Of a DNA stretch of 64,000 bases, positions 49,522 to 58,927 are shown piece after piece. The stretch's first letter is position 1. Every line of letters starts with the position of its first letter. The translations under genes were made by a program, and so were the position numbers. The DNA is from Pseudomonas lalkuanensis (lineage in GTDB: Bacteria > Pseudomonadota > Gammaproteobacteria > Pseudomonadales > Pseudomonadaceae): assembly GCF_008807375.1 (NCBI RefSeq), contig NZ_CP043311.1:276501-340500 (forward strand), given 5' to 3'. The notes below the pieces were generated by a model that had not been told where the DNA came from, ran no database searches, and saw nothing but the letters and a program-made list of their open reading frames with translations.

Positions 49522-50193
49522 TCAGAGCTCGATGCTCTTCACGCCGTCCTTGGTGCCGAGCAGCAGCAGGTCGGCCGGGCGCTGGGCGAACAGGCCGTTG
49601 GTGACCACGCCGACGATGTTGTTGATCTGCTCTTCGAGCTTCGCCGGGCTGTCGATCTGCAGGTTGTACACGTCGAGGATGATGTTGCCGTTGTCGGTCA
49701 GCACGCCTTCACGGTAGACCGGGTCGCCGCCCAGCTTCACCAGTTGACGGGCCACGTGGCTGCGGGCCATGGGGATGACTTCCACCGGCAGCGGGAAGGT
49801 GCCGAGGATGGGCACCAGCTTGCTCTCGTCGGCGATGCAGATGAAGGTCTTGGCCACCGCAGCGACGATCTTCTCGCGGGTCAGGGCCGCACCGCCGCCC
49901 TTGATCAGTTCGAGGCGCTCGTTGCTCTCGTCGGCGCCGTCGACATAGAACTCGAGGTCGCTGACGCTGTTCAGGTCGTACACCGGGATGCCGTGGCCCT
50001 TCAGGCGCTGGGCGGTGGCTTCGGAGCTGGCCACGGCGCCGTCGAACGCCATCTTGTGCCGGGCCAGCAGGTCGATGAAGAAGTTGGCGGTGGAGCCGGT
50101 GCCGACGCCGATGATGCTCTTGTCATCGAGCTTGGGGAGGATGAAGTCGATGGCGGCCTGGGCGACGGCCTGCTTGAGCTGGTCCTGGGTCAT
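49522..50193 (-). CDS. rpiA: Ribose-5-phosphate isomerase A
   Basis: Interconverts ribose 5-phosphate and ribulose 5-phosphate (223 aa). [15 protein letters not shown] (phosphate loop), [29 protein letters not shown] with the catalytic Asp, Glu and Lys, and [14 protein letters not shown] are conserved. Divergent from ilvA with 133 bp between starts. Confidence 0.97.
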   Translation of the reverse strand: MTQDQLKQAVAQAAIDFILPKLDDKSIIGVGTGSTANFFIDLLARHKMAFDGAVASSEATAQRLKGHGIPVYDLNSVSDLEFYVDGADESNERLELIKGGGAALTREKIVAAVAKTFICIADESKLVPILGTFPLPVEVIPMARSHVARQLVKLGGDPVYREGVLTDNGNIILDVYNLQIDSPAKLEEQINNIVGVVTNGLFAQRPADLLLLGTKDGVKSIEL

Positions 50194-50326
50194 GCTGGGG
50201 TGGTCCGATTGGAGGAGTGTCGAGGGCGCGGATTATAGCCGCTAAACCCCGCAAACCATGTGGTCGCCCGACGAATCCCTGCGGTAGACTCGGTCCTCCC
50301 GTGAAATGCCCGCCAGTGAAGCCGCG

Positions 50327-51841
50327 ATGCTCGAAGAATACGTGAAGAAGACCCTGACCTCGCGCGTCTACGACGTCGCCGTGGAAACCCCGCTGCAGCC
50401 CGCCCGCCAGCTCACCGAGCGCCTGGGCAATCAGATCCTCCTCAAGCGCGAGGACCTGCAGCCGGTCTATTCCTTCAAGATCCGCGGCGCTTACAACAAG
50501 ATCGCCCAGCTCTCGCGTGAAGAGCTGGCGCGTGGCGTGGTCACCGCCTCCGCTGGCAACCATGCCCAGGGCGTGGCCCTGGCGGCCCGCGAGCTCGGCG
50601 TGAAGGCGACCATCGTGATGCCGCGCACCACCCCCGAGCTGAAGGTGCAGGGCGTGCGCGCCCGCGGCGGCAAGGTGGTGCTGCACGGCGATGCCTTCCC
50701 CGAAGCCCTGGCCCACTCGCTGAAGCTGGTGGAAGAAAAGGGCTATGTCTACATCCACCCCTACGATGACCCGGAAGTGATTGCCGGCCAGGGCACCGTG
50801 GCGATGGAAATCCTCCGCCAGCATCCGGGGCGCCTCGATGCCATCTTCGTCCCGGTGGGCGGCGGTGGGTTGGTGGCGGGCATCGCCGCCTTCGTCAAAT
50901 ACCTGCGCCCCGAAGTGAAGGTGATCGGCGTCGAGCCGGACGATTCCAACTGCCTGCAGGCCGCCATGGCCGTCGGCGAGCGTGTGGTGCTGGGGCAGGT
51001 CGGGCTGTTCGCCGACGGCGTCGCCGTGGCGCAGGTCGGCCAGCACACCTTCGACATCTGCAGGCAGCATGTGGATGAGGTGATCACCGTCAGCACCGAC
51101 GAAATCTGCGCGGCGATCAAGGACATCTACGACGACACCCGCTCCATCACCGAGCCCGCCGGCGCCCTTGCCGTGGCCGGGATCAAGAAGTACGTGGAGC
51201 GCGACGGCGTGCGCGACCAGACCCTGGTGGCCATCGACTCCGGCGCCAACATCAACTTCGACCGCCTGCGCCACGTCGCCGAGCGCGCCGAACTGGGCGA
51301 GAAGCGCGAAGCCATCATCGCCGTGACCATTCCCGAGCGTCCCGGCAGCTTCAAGGCCTTCTGCGAAGCCATCGGCAAGCGTCAGATCACCGAGTTCAAC
51401 TACCGCTACAACACTGACGCCGAAGCGCACATCTTCGTTGGCGTGCAGACCCATCCGGAAACCGACCCGCGCGCGGCCCTGGTGGAGAACCTGCGCGGCC
51501 AGGGTTTCCCGGTGCTGGACCTGACCGACAACGAACTGGCCAAGCTGCACATCCGCCACATGGTCGGCGGCCACGCCGTGCGCATCAGTGACGAGCTGGT
51601 GTTCCGCTTCGAATTCCCCGAGCGTCCCGGTGCGCTGTTCAACTTCCTCAACAAGCTGGGCGGGCGCTGGAACATCACCATGTTCCATTATCGCAACCAC
51701 GGCGCCGCCGATGGTCGCGTGGTCGCTGGCCTGCAGGTGCCGGCCGAGGAACGTCCCCTGGTGCACGCCGCCCTCGACGAGATCGGCTATCCCTACTGGG
51801 ATGAGAGCGAAAACCCCGCCTACAGGCTCTTCCTCGGCTGA
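50327..51841 (+). CDS. ilvA: Threonine dehydratase (biosynthetic) IlvA
   Basis: Deaminates threonine to 2-oxobutyrate for isoleucine (504 aa, full biosynthetic length). PLP Lys at about residue 51 in YSFKIRGAYNKI, SAGNHAQGVALAA, and PVGGGGLVAGIAAF are in the catalytic domain. Two C-terminal ACT-like domains (about residues 330-500; EKREAIIAVTIPERPGSFKAFC and FRFEFPERPGALFNFL) mediate isoleucine/valine control. The start at 50327 (MLEEYVKKTL) is conserved; seven extra in-frame residues upstream are rejected. Confidence 0.97.
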   Translation: MLEEYVKKTLTSRVYDVAVETPLQPARQLTERLGNQILLKREDLQPVYSFKIRGAYNKIAQLSREELARGVVTASAGNHAQGVALAARELGVKATIVMPRTTPELKVQGVRARGGKVVLHGDAFPEALAHSLKLVEEKGYVYIHPYDDPEVIAGQGTVAMEILRQHPGRLDAIFVPVGGGGLVAGIAAFVKYLRPEVKVIGVEPDDSNCLQAAMAVGERVVLGQVGLFADGVAVAQVGQHTFDICRQHVDEVITVSTDEICAAIKDIYDDTRSITEPAGALAVAGIKKYVERDGVRDQTLVAIDSGANINFDRLRHVAERAELGEKREAIIAVTIPERPGSFKAFCEAIGKRQITEFNYRYNTDAEAHIFVGVQTHPETDPRAALVENLRGQGFPVLDLTDNELAKLHIRHMVGGHAVRISDELVFRFEFPERPGALFNFLNKLGGRWNITMFHYRNHGAADGRVVAGLQVPAEERPLVHAALDEIGYPYWDESENPAYRLFLG

Positions 51842-51915
51842 GGACGCGCAGGCGCGCCGGACCGGGCGGCTGCTAGGCTTTCTCGCAGCCGCATTCGCTG
51901 ACAAGGACCTGTTCC

Positions 51916-52374
51916 ATGGAAAACTACCTGCTGTTTCGCATCCTCCACGGCCTGGCCACCCTGCTGTTCTTCGGCGGGCTGGTGGGGCTGGCCTGGTACG
52001 GCTGGCGCAACTTCCGTTCCGGAGACGCCGCCCTGATCGGTCCGAGCCTGCGGCGCATCCTGCTGATCGGCGTGCCGCTGCTGATTCTCGTGGCCGTCTC
52101 CCTGCCGGTCAGCGGCTGGTGGATGGTCGACCTCGCCGGTTTGCCGCTGGGCCAGACCTGGCTCTTGGGGGGCGCCATTCTCTACCTGTTCGGCTGCATC
52201 GCCTGGTTGCTGCTGTTCGGTCGCGTTGCGCGCCTGCGGGAGCAGGCCCTGGCCGAGGGCGGACCGGCCTCGGCGCCGGTGCAGCGCAGTCTCAAGTTCG
52301 GCGCCGCCTATGGCCTTGTTGGCCTCTTGCTGTTCCTTTCCGTGCTGGCGCTGATGCTGGCCAAACCGCTCTGA
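51916..52374 (+). CDS. DUF2269-like integral membrane protein, copy 1
   Basis: 152-residue inner-membrane protein with four TM helices: FRILHGLATLLFFGGLVGLAWYGW, ILLIGVPLLILVAVSLPVSGWWMV, TWLLGGAILYLFGCIAWLLLFGRV and AAYGLVGLLLFLSVLALMLAKPL. HGLATLLFFGG and the GWWMVDLAGLPLGQTWLL loop fit the DUF2269 type. Function unknown. It is paralogous to the next gene (end to start 19 bp). Confidence 0.8.
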   Translation: MENYLLFRILHGLATLLFFGGLVGLAWYGWRNFRSGDAALIGPSLRRILLIGVPLLILVAVSLPVSGWWMVDLAGLPLGQTWLLGGAILYLFGCIAWLLLFGRVARLREQALAEGGPASAPVQRSLKFGAAYGLVGLLLFLSVLALMLAKPL

Positions 52375-52393
52375 TGCGGCGCCAGCGTCCGGC

Positions 52394-52861
52394 ATGACCC
52401 TCTATTTCCTGCTCAAGACCATCCACGGGCTGCTTGCCGCGGTGCTGCTCGGGGCGGTGCTGGTTGGGCTGTTCTTCGCCTATCGGGCGTGGAAAGGCGG
52501 CGACCTCCAGCAGATAGCGCTCACCTTTTCCTCGCTGGTGAGGCTGGATCTCTGGTTCATCGCCAGCTCCGCCGCGCTGCTGCCGCTGACCGGCCTGGCC
52601 CTGGCCAAGGTGGGGGGCTGGCCCGTGAGGCAGCTCTGGTTGCTGTGGAGCGCCGGGCTTTATCTGCTGGCGGCGCTTTGCTGGCTGCCGCTGTTCTGGC
52701 TGCAGGTGCGCATTCGCAACCGCGCACGCAAGGCCCTGCGGGACAACCAGCCGCTCGGGCCGCAGATTACCGCTCATCTGGCATGGCGCGTTCGCCTGGC
52801 GGTGTTCGTGCTGGGCGTGCTGGTGGCGGTTTATGCCCTGATGGTGATCAAGCCGCTCTGA
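52394..52861 (+). CDS. DUF2269-like integral membrane protein, copy 2
   Basis: 155-residue four-TM protein, a paralogue of the preceding gene: LKTIHGLLAAVLLGAVLVGLFFAYRAW, LDLWFIASSAALLPLTGLALAKVGGWPVRQLWLLWSAGLYLLAALCWLPLFWLQV, and a final VFVLGVLVAVYALMVIKPL. The two share the helix pattern, the GxxxxxxWLL loop and the terminal KPL, pointing to a tandem duplication or a heteromeric pair. Confidence 0.8.
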   Translation: MTLYFLLKTIHGLLAAVLLGAVLVGLFFAYRAWKGGDLQQIALTFSSLVRLDLWFIASSAALLPLTGLALAKVGGWPVRQLWLLWSAGLYLLAALCWLPLFWLQVRIRNRARKALRDNQPLGPQITAHLAWRVRLAVFVLGVLVAVYALMVIKPL

Positions 52862-52901
52862 CCTGGTCGGCGGGTGTGCATGGCGCAGCCTGCCGCCTGC
52901 A

Positions 52902-53555
52902 CTAGCGCAGGGAGATTACTGGCCAGCCACGCTGTTCCGCCTCGGCGCGCAGTTTCGGGTCCGGATCCACCGCCACCGGACGGGTCACCTGCTCCAGCAG
53001 GGGGAGGTCGTTCAGCGAATCGCTATAGAAGGTACTGTCGCCGAGGTCCAGACCGGTTTCGTCGAGCCAGCGCGCCAGTCGCGTCACCTTGCCCTCGCGG
53101 AAGCAGGGGATGTCGGTGGTGCGGCCGGTGTAGCGGCCATCGGCCATTTCGCATTCGGTGGCCAGCAGGGTTTCGACGCCCAGGCGCTTGGCGATGGGCG
53201 CTGCGACGAAACGGTTGGTGGCGGTGATGATCAGCAGCCTGTCGCCGGCGGCGCGGTGCTCGGCCAGCAGGGCCTCGGCGCGGGGCAGGATGATGGGTTC
53301 GATGCAGTCGCGCATGAACTCGCGGTGCCACTGATCCAATTGCACCATCTCGGTGCGACCGAGTATTTCCAGGCTGAAGTTGAGGTAATCCTGGATGTTC
53401 AGGCGGCCGGCCAGGTAGTCCTGGTAGAACTCATCGTTACGTGCCTTGTAGGCAATCCCGTCGAGAATCCCGCGTTCGCACAGGTAGTCGCCCCAGGCAT
53501 GGTCGCTGTCGCCGGCCAGCAGGGTGTTGTCGAGGTCGAAAAGAGCCAAACGCAC
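52902..53555 (-). CDS. HAD-superfamily phosphatase (IB subfamily), likely histidinol-phosphate phosphatase
   Basis: 217-residue HAD-IB hydrolase. Motif I is [19 protein letters not shown] with nucleophile Asp, motif [10 protein letters not shown], motif [13 protein letters not shown], and motif [16 protein letters not shown] recall that the P. aeruginosa counterpart (PA0335) was shown to be the histidinol-phosphate phosphatase needed for histidine synthesis; the assignment rests on that and on context next to rppH. Phosphoserine phosphatase-like activity is the alternative. Confidence 0.82.
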   Translation of the reverse strand: MRLALFDLDNTLLAGDSDHAWGDYLCERGILDGIAYKARNDEFYQDYLAGRLNIQDYLNFSLEILGRTEMVQLDQWHREFMRDCIEPIILPRAEALLAEHRAAGDRLLIITATNRFVAAPIAKRLGVETLLATECEMADGRYTGRTTDIPCFREGKVTRLARWLDETGLDLGDSTFYSDSLNDLPLLEQVTRPVAVDPDPKLRAEAEQRGWPVISLR

Positions 53556-53700
53556 GTCGTTTTTCCTTGCATCGAGGCTTCGAAGGGCGGCCAGAATAGC
53601 CGCTTTGGGTGGACCTGCCCATCGCGCGGAATGCTCGCATTGCTGCGTTTACGGCCTTTATGGAACAATGCCGGAACATGCGTTTGCGAGGTTGAGTGCC

Positions 53701-54180
53701 GTGATCGATTCCGATGGTTTTCGCCCGAATGTCGGCATCATTCTCGCCAATGATGTCGGGCAGGTGCTTTGGGCGCGGCGTATCAATCAGGATGCCTGGC
53801 AATTTCCGCAAGGCGGGATCAATCCACGGGAGACACCCGAAGAGGCGCTTTTCCGGGAGTTGAACGAAGAAGTTGGCCTGGAAGAGCAGGATGTGAAGAT
53901 TCTTGCCTGCACCCGCGGCTGGTTGCGCTATCGTCTGCCCCAGCGGCTTGTGCGAACCAACAGTCAACCGTTGTGCATCGGCCAGAAACAGAAGTGGTTC
54001 CTGCTGCGCTTGCAGTCGGACGAGAACAAGGTACGGATGGACCTGACCGGCAAGCCCGAGTTCGATGGCTGGCGCTGGGTCAGTTACTGGTACCCGTTGG
54101 GTCAGGTGGTGACCTTCAAGCGTGAAGTCTACCGTCGTGCCCTCAAGGAACTAGCACCGCGCCTGCTGGCGCAAGACTGA
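53701..54180 (+). CDS. rppH: RNA pyrophosphohydrolase RppH
   Basis: Nudix enzyme (159 aa) that removes pyrophosphate from 5' ends of RNA and starts decay. The start is GTG at 53701, giving (M)[14 protein letters not shown], the conserved N-terminus; longer in-frame openings are unconserved. The Nudix box runs [23 protein letters not shown] with REL-NEEVGL metal ligands. RNA-binding WLRYRLP and KQKWFLLRL follow. It is 22 bp upstream of ptsP in an operon, as in other pseudomonads. Confidence 0.96.
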   Translation: MIDSDGFRPNVGIILANDVGQVLWARRINQDAWQFPQGGINPRETPEEALFRELNEEVGLEEQDVKILACTRGWLRYRLPQRLVRTNSQPLCIGQKQKWFLLRLQSDENKVRMDLTGKPEFDGWRWVSYWYPLGQVVTFKREVYRRALKELAPRLLAQD

Positions 54181-54202
54181 CCCGGAGAAAGGCTGACTAG
54201 CC

Positions 54203-56482
54203 ATGCTCAACACGCTGCGCAAGATCGTCCAGGAAGTGAACGCCGCCAAGGATCTGAAAGCGGCGTTGGCGATCATCGTGCAGCGGGTCAAGGAGGCCAT
54301 GGGCAGCCAGGTCTGCTCGGTCTACCTGCTGGACCCGGAATCCAACCGCTTCGTGCTCATGGCCACCGAGGGCCTGAACAAGCGCTCCATCGGCAAGGTC
54401 AGCATGGCACCCAACGAAGGCCTCGTCGGCCTGGTAGGTACCCGCGAGGAGCCGCTGAACCTCGAGCACGCCGCCGATCACCCCCGTTATCGCTACTTCG
54501 CCGAAACCGGTGAAGAACGTTTCGCCTCCTTCCTTGGCGCCCCGATCATCCACCACCGTCGGGTGATGGGCGTTCTGGTGGTGCAGCAAAAGGAGCGCCG
54601 CCAGTTCGACGAGGGCGAAGAAGCCTTCCTCGTCACCATGAGTGCGCAGCTCGCCGGCGTTATCGCCCATGCCGAGGCAACCGGCTCCATTCGCGGCCTT
54701 GGTCGTCAGGGCAAGGGCACCCAGGAAGCCAAGTTCGTCGGCGTACCGGGCGCCCCCGGCGCGGCCGTGGGCAAGGCGGTCGTGGTGCTGCCGCCGGCCG
54801 ACCTGGAAGTGGTGCCCGATCGCGCGGTGGATGACATCGAAGCCGAGGTCGAGCGCTTCAAGCAAGCCCTGGAAGCGGTGCGCGAAGACATGCGCCGCCT
54901 CTCCAGCAAGCTGGAAACCCAGCTGCGCCCCGAAGAGCGTGCACTCTTCGACGTCTACCTGATGATGCTCGACGACGCCTCCATCGGCCTGGAGGTCAAG
55001 CGCGTGATCCGCACCGGCCAGTGGGCCCAGGGCGCGCTGCGCCAGGTGGTGATGGAGCACGTGACCCGTTTCGAGCTGATGGACGACGCCTACCTGCGTG
55101 AGCGTGCCTCGGACGTCAAGGACCTTGGTCGCCGCCTCCTCGCCTACCTGCAGGAAGAGCGCAAGCAGAACCTGGTCTACCAGGAGAACACCATCCTGGT
55201 CAGCGAGGAGCTGTCCCCGGCGATGCTCGGCGAAGTGCCTGAAGGCAAGCTGGTGGGCCTGGTGTCGGTCCTGGGTTCGGGCAACTCCCACGTCGCCATT
55301 CTCGCCCGCGCCATGGGTATTCCCACCGTGATGGGCGTGGTCGACCTGCCGTATTCCAAGGTCGACGGCATCGAGCTGATCGTCGATGGCTACCACGGCG
55401 AAGTCTTCACCAATCCGTCGCCCGAGCTGCGCAAGCAATACAGCGAGGTAGTGGAAGAGGAGCGCCAGCTGGTCAAGGGCCTGGACGCGCTGCGCAGCCT
55501 GCCCTGCGAAACCCTGGACGGCTATCGCATGCCGCTCTGGGTGAACACCGGCCTGCTCGCCGACGTGACCCGCGCCCAGGAGCGCGGCGCCGAGGGTGTT
55601 GGCCTGTATCGCACCGAAGTGCCGTTCATGATCAACGAGCGCTTCCCCAGCGAAAAGGAGCAGCTCGCCATCTACCGCGAGCAGCTTGCCGCATTCCATC
55701 CGCTGCCGGTGACCATGCGCACCCTGGATATCGGCGGTGACAAGGCGCTTTCCTACTTCCCGATCAAGGAAAGCAACCCTTTCCTCGGCTGGCGCGGCAT
55801 CCGCGTCACCCTCGACCACCCGGAGATCTTCCTGGTCCAGGTGCGCGCCATGCTCAAGGCCAGTGAGGGTCTGGACAACCTGCGCATCCTGCTGCCGATG
55901 ATTTCCGGAACCCACGAGCTGGAAGAGGCGCTGCACCTGATTCATCGTGCCTGGGGCGAAGTGCGCGACGAGGGCGTCGACATCCCCATGCCGCCGGTCG
56001 GGGTAATGATCGAGATACCCGCAGCCGTCTACCAGACTCGCGAATTGTCGCGCCAGGTGGACTTCCTCTCGGTGGGCTCCAACGACCTCACCCAGTATCT
56101 GCTCGCGGTGGATCGCAACAACCCGCGCGTGGCCGATCTCTACGATTACCTGCATCCGGCGGTGCTGCAGGCCCTGAAGAAGGTGGTGGACGACGCCCAC
56201 TCGGAAGGCAAGCCGGTGAGCATCTGCGGCGAGATGGCGGGCGATCCGGCCGCTGCCGTGCTGCTGCTGGCGATGGGCTTCGACAGCCTGTCGATGAACG
56301 CCACCAACCTGCCGAAGGTGAAGTGGCTGCTGCGCCAGGTCACCATGACCAAAGCCAAGGAGCTGCTGGAGCAACTGCTGGCCATCGACAACCCGCAGGT
56401 CATCCACAGCTCGCTGCATCTCGCCTTGCGCAACCTGGGGCTCGGCCGGGTCATCAATCCGGCGGCGACCATCCAGGCCTGA
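54203..56482 (+). CDS. ptsP: Phosphoenolpyruvate-protein phosphotransferase PtsP (EI-Ntr)
   Basis: First component of the nitrogen-related PTS (759 aa). A GAF domain (about residues 15-160) senses signals; EI domains follow. The phospho-His is near residue 363 in GSGNSHVAILARAMGIPTVMG. PEP-binding and catalytic motifs include GVGLYRTEVPFM, LDIGGDKALSYF, NPFLGWRGIRV, NDLTQYLLAVDRNN, and the catalytic Cys in SICGEMAGDP. Partners PtsO and PtsN are encoded elsewhere. Follows rppH. Confidence 0.97.
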   Translation: MLNTLRKIVQEVNAAKDLKAALAIIVQRVKEAMGSQVCSVYLLDPESNRFVLMATEGLNKRSIGKVSMAPNEGLVGLVGTREEPLNLEHAADHPRYRYFAETGEERFASFLGAPIIHHRRVMGVLVVQQKERRQFDEGEEAFLVTMSAQLAGVIAHAEATGSIRGLGRQGKGTQEAKFVGVPGAPGAAVGKAVVVLPPADLEVVPDRAVDDIEAEVERFKQALEAVREDMRRLSSKLETQLRPEERALFDVYLMMLDDASIGLEVKRVIRTGQWAQGALRQVVMEHVTRFELMDDAYLRERASDVKDLGRRLLAYLQEERKQNLVYQENTILVSEELSPAMLGEVPEGKLVGLVSVLGSGNSHVAILARAMGIPTVMGVVDLPYSKVDGIELIVDGYHGEVFTNPSPELRKQYSEVVEEERQLVKGLDALRSLPCETLDGYRMPLWVNTGLLADVTRAQERGAEGVGLYRTEVPFMINERFPSEKEQLAIYREQLAAFHPLPVTMRTLDIGGDKALSYFPIKESNPFLGWRGIRVTLDHPEIFLVQVRAMLKASEGLDNLRILLPMISGTHELEEALHLIHRAWGEVRDEGVDIPMPPVGVMIEIPAAVYQTRELSRQVDFLSVGSNDLTQYLLAVDRNNPRVADLYDYLHPAVLQALKKVVDDAHSEGKPVSICGEMAGDPAAAVLLLAMGFDSLSMNATNLPKVKWLLRQVTMTKAKELLEQLLAIDNPQVIHSSLHLALRNLGLGRVINPAATIQA

Positions 56483-56564
56483 GGCCGGGGGCAAGTGTTC
56501 GTGACGCCCGGGCAACTGCCAGGGCGTGGAGGTCCCAGCCGGGTCGCCGACCCGTAGGAAGCTT

Positions 56565-57599
56565 ATGGACAAGCTCGAGCCCCTCGACCACTGCTATGGC
56601 ACCACCCTCGAAGAGATCGAGCGCACCCTGCGCTACGCCCTGGATATTGTCAGCGACGGCATCTGGGACTGGAATATCCGCACCAATCACGTCAAGCGCA
56701 GCCCCGGCTGGTACTCCATGCTCGGCCATCCGCCGGACAGCCTGCCGGAAGACGTGGACACCTGGCGATCGGTGATCCACCCCGGTGACTTCGAGCGGGT
56801 GATGCGCAACTTCCAGGCTTATCTGGATGGCGAAAGCCTGATCTACGCCGAGGACTACCGCTGCCGTTGCCGGGACGGCAGCTATCTCTGGATCAGCGAT
56901 CACGGCCGCTTCGTCGAGTTCGACGAGGCCGGCAAGCCAACGCGGATGATCGGCGCCCATCGCAATATCCACCGGCGCAAGATGGCTGCGCTGGCATTGC
57001 AGCGCAAGAACGATGAGCTGCTGGCCCTCAATCGCAAGCTGGAGGGGCTGGTGGAGGCGCGTACCGAGGCGCTGCGCCAGGCCAACGAGGCACTGGCCCG
57101 CCAGGTGGAAGCGGCCATGCGACTCAGCGAGACCGATCCGCTGACGCAGATCTCCAATCGCCGGCACTTCGAGCGCAGCCTCCACGGCGAATGGCAGCGC
57201 TTCCAGCGTCACGGGCATGTCACCGCGCTGCTGATGTTCGATCTGGATCACTTCAAACGCATCAACGACAACCACGGCCACCAGATCGGTGACCGCGCCC
57301 TCGTGGCTGTCAGCCGTACCGTGCGCGCGGCGCTGCGGGATGAGGACTGCTTCGCCCGCTGGGGTGGCGAGGAGTTCATCGCCCTGCTGCCCGAAACCGA
57401 CCAGGGTGCGGCGCTGCTCCTCGCGGAACGCCTGCGGCTGTTGGTCAGCCAGGCCGATCCGAGCCTGCCGCTGGGGCTGACCGCCAGCTTCTCGGTGGCG
57501 GCGATGCAGGCCGGCGAGGGGATCGAATCCTTGCTCAAACGCCTGGATGATGGGCTTTACCGTGCCAAGCAGCAGCGCAATTGCATCGTGGGCTGTTAA
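56565..57599 (+). CDS. PAS-GGDEF diguanylate cyclase
   Basis: 344-residue cytoplasmic protein. An N-terminal PAS_3-type domain (about residues 20-130; ALDIVSDGIWDWNIRTNHVKRSPGWYSMLGH) is followed by a coiled coil (LALQRKNDELLALNRKLEGL...) and a GGDEF domain. The active site reads ARWGGEEFIALLPETD, a functional GGEEF form, and RDED five residues upstream is an inhibitory I-site. It is predicted to make c-di-GMP with product inhibition. The start at 56565 has TAGGAAG upstream. Confidence 0.92.
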   Translation: MDKLEPLDHCYGTTLEEIERTLRYALDIVSDGIWDWNIRTNHVKRSPGWYSMLGHPPDSLPEDVDTWRSVIHPGDFERVMRNFQAYLDGESLIYAEDYRCRCRDGSYLWISDHGRFVEFDEAGKPTRMIGAHRNIHRRKMAALALQRKNDELLALNRKLEGLVEARTEALRQANEALARQVEAAMRLSETDPLTQISNRRHFERSLHGEWQRFQRHGHVTALLMFDLDHFKRINDNHGHQIGDRALVAVSRTVRAALRDEDCFARWGGEEFIALLPETDQGAALLLAERLRLLVSQADPSLPLGLTASFSVAAMQAGEGIESLLKRLDDGLYRAKQQRNCIVGC

Positions 57600-57615
57600 G
57601 TGGGTTGCTGAAATG

Positions 57616-57643
57616 AAAAAGCCCGCCGATTGGCGGGCTTTTT
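57616..57643. terminator. Bidirectional terminator between the GGDEF gene and pyrC'
   Basis: Arms GCCCGCC (57621-57627) and GGCGGGC (57632-57638) around GATT, with AAAAA before and TTTTT after. It sits 17 bp past the GGDEF stop and 13 bp beyond the pyrC' stop, and can serve both convergent genes. Confidence 0.95.
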
Positions 57644-57655
57644 CGTGGGTGGGTG

Positions 57656-58927
57656 TCAGGCTTCGAAGATGATCCGGCCGTCCACCAGGGTGTAGCGCAC
57701 CTTGCCCGGCAGGCAGTGGCCGATGAAGGGGCAGTTGTCGCCTTTGGACTTCCAGGTTTCACCGGCCAGGGTGGAGGCTTGCGGGTCGAACAGCACCACG
57801 TCTGCCGGAGCGCCAACCGCCAGCCGGCCAGCGGGCAGGCGCAGGGCGCGAGCCGGGCCGACGGTGAGGCGGGCGAGCAGGGTGGGGAGGTCGAGCAGAC
57901 CGTCCTGCACCAGGGTCATGGCCAGCGGCAGCAGCAGTTCCACGCCGCTCATGCCCGGCTCGGTGGCGCCGAAGGGGGCCAGCTTGGCATCCGGCTCGTG
58001 GGGCTGGTGGTGGCTGGAAATGGCGTTGATCACGCCACTTTTCACCGCTTCGCGCAGGGCGTCTCGGTCGGCGCGGGTGCGCAGTGGCGGTTGCACGTGG
58101 TAGAGGCTGGAGAAGTCGATCAGCGCCTCGTCGGTGAGAATCAGCTGGTACATGGCCACATCGGCGGTCACCGGCAGGCCGCGGGCCTGTGCCTGGGCGA
58201 TCATCTCGGCGCCGCGGGCGCTGGTGATCTGGCTGAAGTGGGCGCGCACGCCGCTCTGTTCGACCAGCAGCAGGTCACGGGCCAGTGCCACGGTTTCGGC
58301 GGATTCCGGGATGCCGGCCAGGCCGAGGAAGCTGGCGGTGGGGCCTTCATGGGCCAGGCCGCCTTCGGCCAGGGATGCGTCCTGGGAATGGAAGATCACG
58401 GTCAGGTCGAAGGTGGCCGCGTATTCCAGGGCGCGGCGCTGCACGCGGTTGCTGGCGAAGCTCGCCAGGCCGTTGCCGAAGGCCACGCAACCCACGTCGC
58501 GCAGGGCCACCAGCTCGGACAGTTGCTCGCCGGCCAGGCCCTTGGTCAGGGCGCCGATGGGGAAGACCTTGGCGTGGCCGGCTTCCTGGGCGCGGTCGAG
58601 GATCATCTCGGCCACGGCAGGGGTGTCCAGTACCGGGCGGGTCAGGGGCGGGCAGCAGAGGCTGGTGACGCCGCCGCTGACGGCGGCCAGGGTCTCGCTG
58701 GCGATATTGCCCTTGCGGCTGTAGCCGGGCTCGCGCAGGGCGACGGACAGGTCCACCAGGCCGGGTGCGGCCACCAGGCCCTTGGCGTCGACGGTCTTGT
58801 CCGCTTCGAAACCGGCGGGGGCCTTGCCGATGGCGGCGACCTTGCCGCTGTCGAGGAAGAGGTCGGCGACCTGGTCGTGGCCGCTGGCCGGGTCGATCAG
58901 GCGGGCGCCGAGGATATGGGTACGCAT
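57656..58927 (-). CDS. pyrC': Inactive dihydroorotase-like protein PyrC' (ATCase partner)
   Basis: 423-residue dihydroorotase homologue. The metal-binding D-x-H-x-H-L-R-x-P motif of active enzymes is replaced by VDLSVALREP at about residues 58-67, so both histidines are missing. HSQD and SSHHQPHEPD remain, but the site is not intact. In Pseudomonas such a PyrC' is a structural subunit of the aspartate transcarbamoylase dodecamer. Its ATG shares one base with the pyrB stop. The real dihydroorotase must be encoded elsewhere. Confidence 0.95.
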   Translation of the reverse strand: MRTHILGARLIDPASGHDQVADLFLDSGKVAAIGKAPAGFEADKTVDAKGLVAAPGLVDLSVALREPGYSRKGNIASETLAAVSGGVTSLCCPPLTRPVLDTPAVAEMILDRAQEAGHAKVFPIGALTKGLAGEQLSELVALRDVGCVAFGNGLASFASNRVQRRALEYAATFDLTVIFHSQDASLAEGGLAHEGPTASFLGLAGIPESAETVALARDLLLVEQSGVRAHFSQITSARGAEMIAQAQARGLPVTADVAMYQLILTDEALIDFSSLYHVQPPLRTRADRDALREAVKSGVINAISSHHQPHEPDAKLAPFGATEPGMSGVELLLPLAMTLVQDGLLDLPTLLARLTVGPARALRLPAGRLAVGAPADVVLFDPQASTLAGETWKSKGDNCPFIGHCLPGKVRYTLVDGRIIFEA

